A stretch of DNA of 12,392 nt from contig JADHYP010000021.1 of the NCBI GenBank assembly GCA_016782355.1, positions 1 through 12,392 on the forward strand. Direction: 5' to 3'. How positions within the stretch are numbered: the stretch's first letter is position 1; each line of letters starts with the position of its first letter. This document shows positions 12,350-12,392 of the stretch, piece by piece. The notes beneath the pieces were generated by a model. That model was given only the letters and a program-made list of their open reading frames with translations. It had not been told where the DNA came from and ran no database searches. The stretch is from Candidatus Syntropharchaeum sp. (GTDB lineage Archaea > Halobacteriota > Syntropharchaeia > Alkanophagales > Methanospirareceae). The position numbers and the translations under genes are program-made.

Positions 12350-12392
12350 TTAATTGCCTCTCATCAACGCCTTCAACTTCTGGCTACACCTC
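12350..12392 (-). CDS. C-terminal end of a minus-strand gene
   Basis: The last 13 complete codons and a TAA stop (12350-12352) are visible, encoding RCSQKLKALMRGN. This frame is preferred over the other two minus-strand frames because it stays open to the window edge and ends just before a hairpin/T8 terminator, whereas a competing frame has a stop at 12384-12386. Too little is present to identify the protein. Confidence 0.45.
   Translation of the reverse strand, partial: RCSQKLKALMRGN

Noticed and set aside
12264..12383. Minus-strand frame of 39 codons across the C6/G6 hairpin and hairpin 2
   Set aside because: It lies between two stops, has no ATG, GTG or TTG with a ribosome binding site, and covers inverted repeats that explain the sequence better.

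Overview
The window looks like a chromosomal segment of an archaeon, most likely a euryarchaeote related to methanogens or ANME-type methane oxidisers. The domain-level call is firm: TATA/BRE promoters, many leaderless or nearly leaderless starts, an archaeal ATPase with a DUF234 tail, a Trm5-type tRNA methyltransferase, a DUF5678/retropepsin pair and a type IV pilin-like N terminus. The order-level placement is only an impression from protein style.

Left part (1-2440): the first 26 codons of an exported protein leave the window on the minus strand, behind a long purine-rich leader. An AT-rich gene-poor stretch follows, with small hairpins and a 38-codon ORF that looks like a remnant. Then comes serA on the minus strand (3-phosphoglycerate to serine). 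A compact divergent promoter with a CTAAT pentanucleotide repeat separates serA from a plus-strand gene for a coiled-coil protein with a nuclease-like tail.

Middle (2445-7029): coiled-coil/PD-(D/E)XK-like protein, enolase, an AAA-type ATPase with a second nuclease-like tail, and a lone tryptophan synthase alpha gene. SerA and enolase act around the phosphoglycerate node, and serine is a co-substrate of tryptophan synthase, so there is a loose metabolic theme. Each gene nevertheless seems to have its own promoter.

Putative operon (7079-9852): a tRNA-Gln(CUG) with C instead of U at position 33 is followed after 18 nt by an M50 membrane protease. Next come a HEPN/nucleotidyltransferase (HepT/MntA-like) toxin-antitoxin pair, moaA (molybdopterin synthesis), a 61-residue small protein and a short pilin-like membrane protein. 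Gaps are 3 to 15 nt or overlaps, which suggests one transcript beginning with the tRNA.

Right part (9873-12392): a DUF5678 protein overlaps a retropepsin-like ORF whose middle is missing. Two RNA methyltransferases follow (RlmE for rRNA, Trm5 for tRNA m1G37), with a terminator-like hairpin directly at the trm5 start codon. Then come a decayed reading frame and a strong BRE/TATA promoter driving about 150 nt of non-coding sequence with two long hairpins. That last element is the best candidate for an undescribed RNA. The end of a convergent minus-strand gene closes the window.
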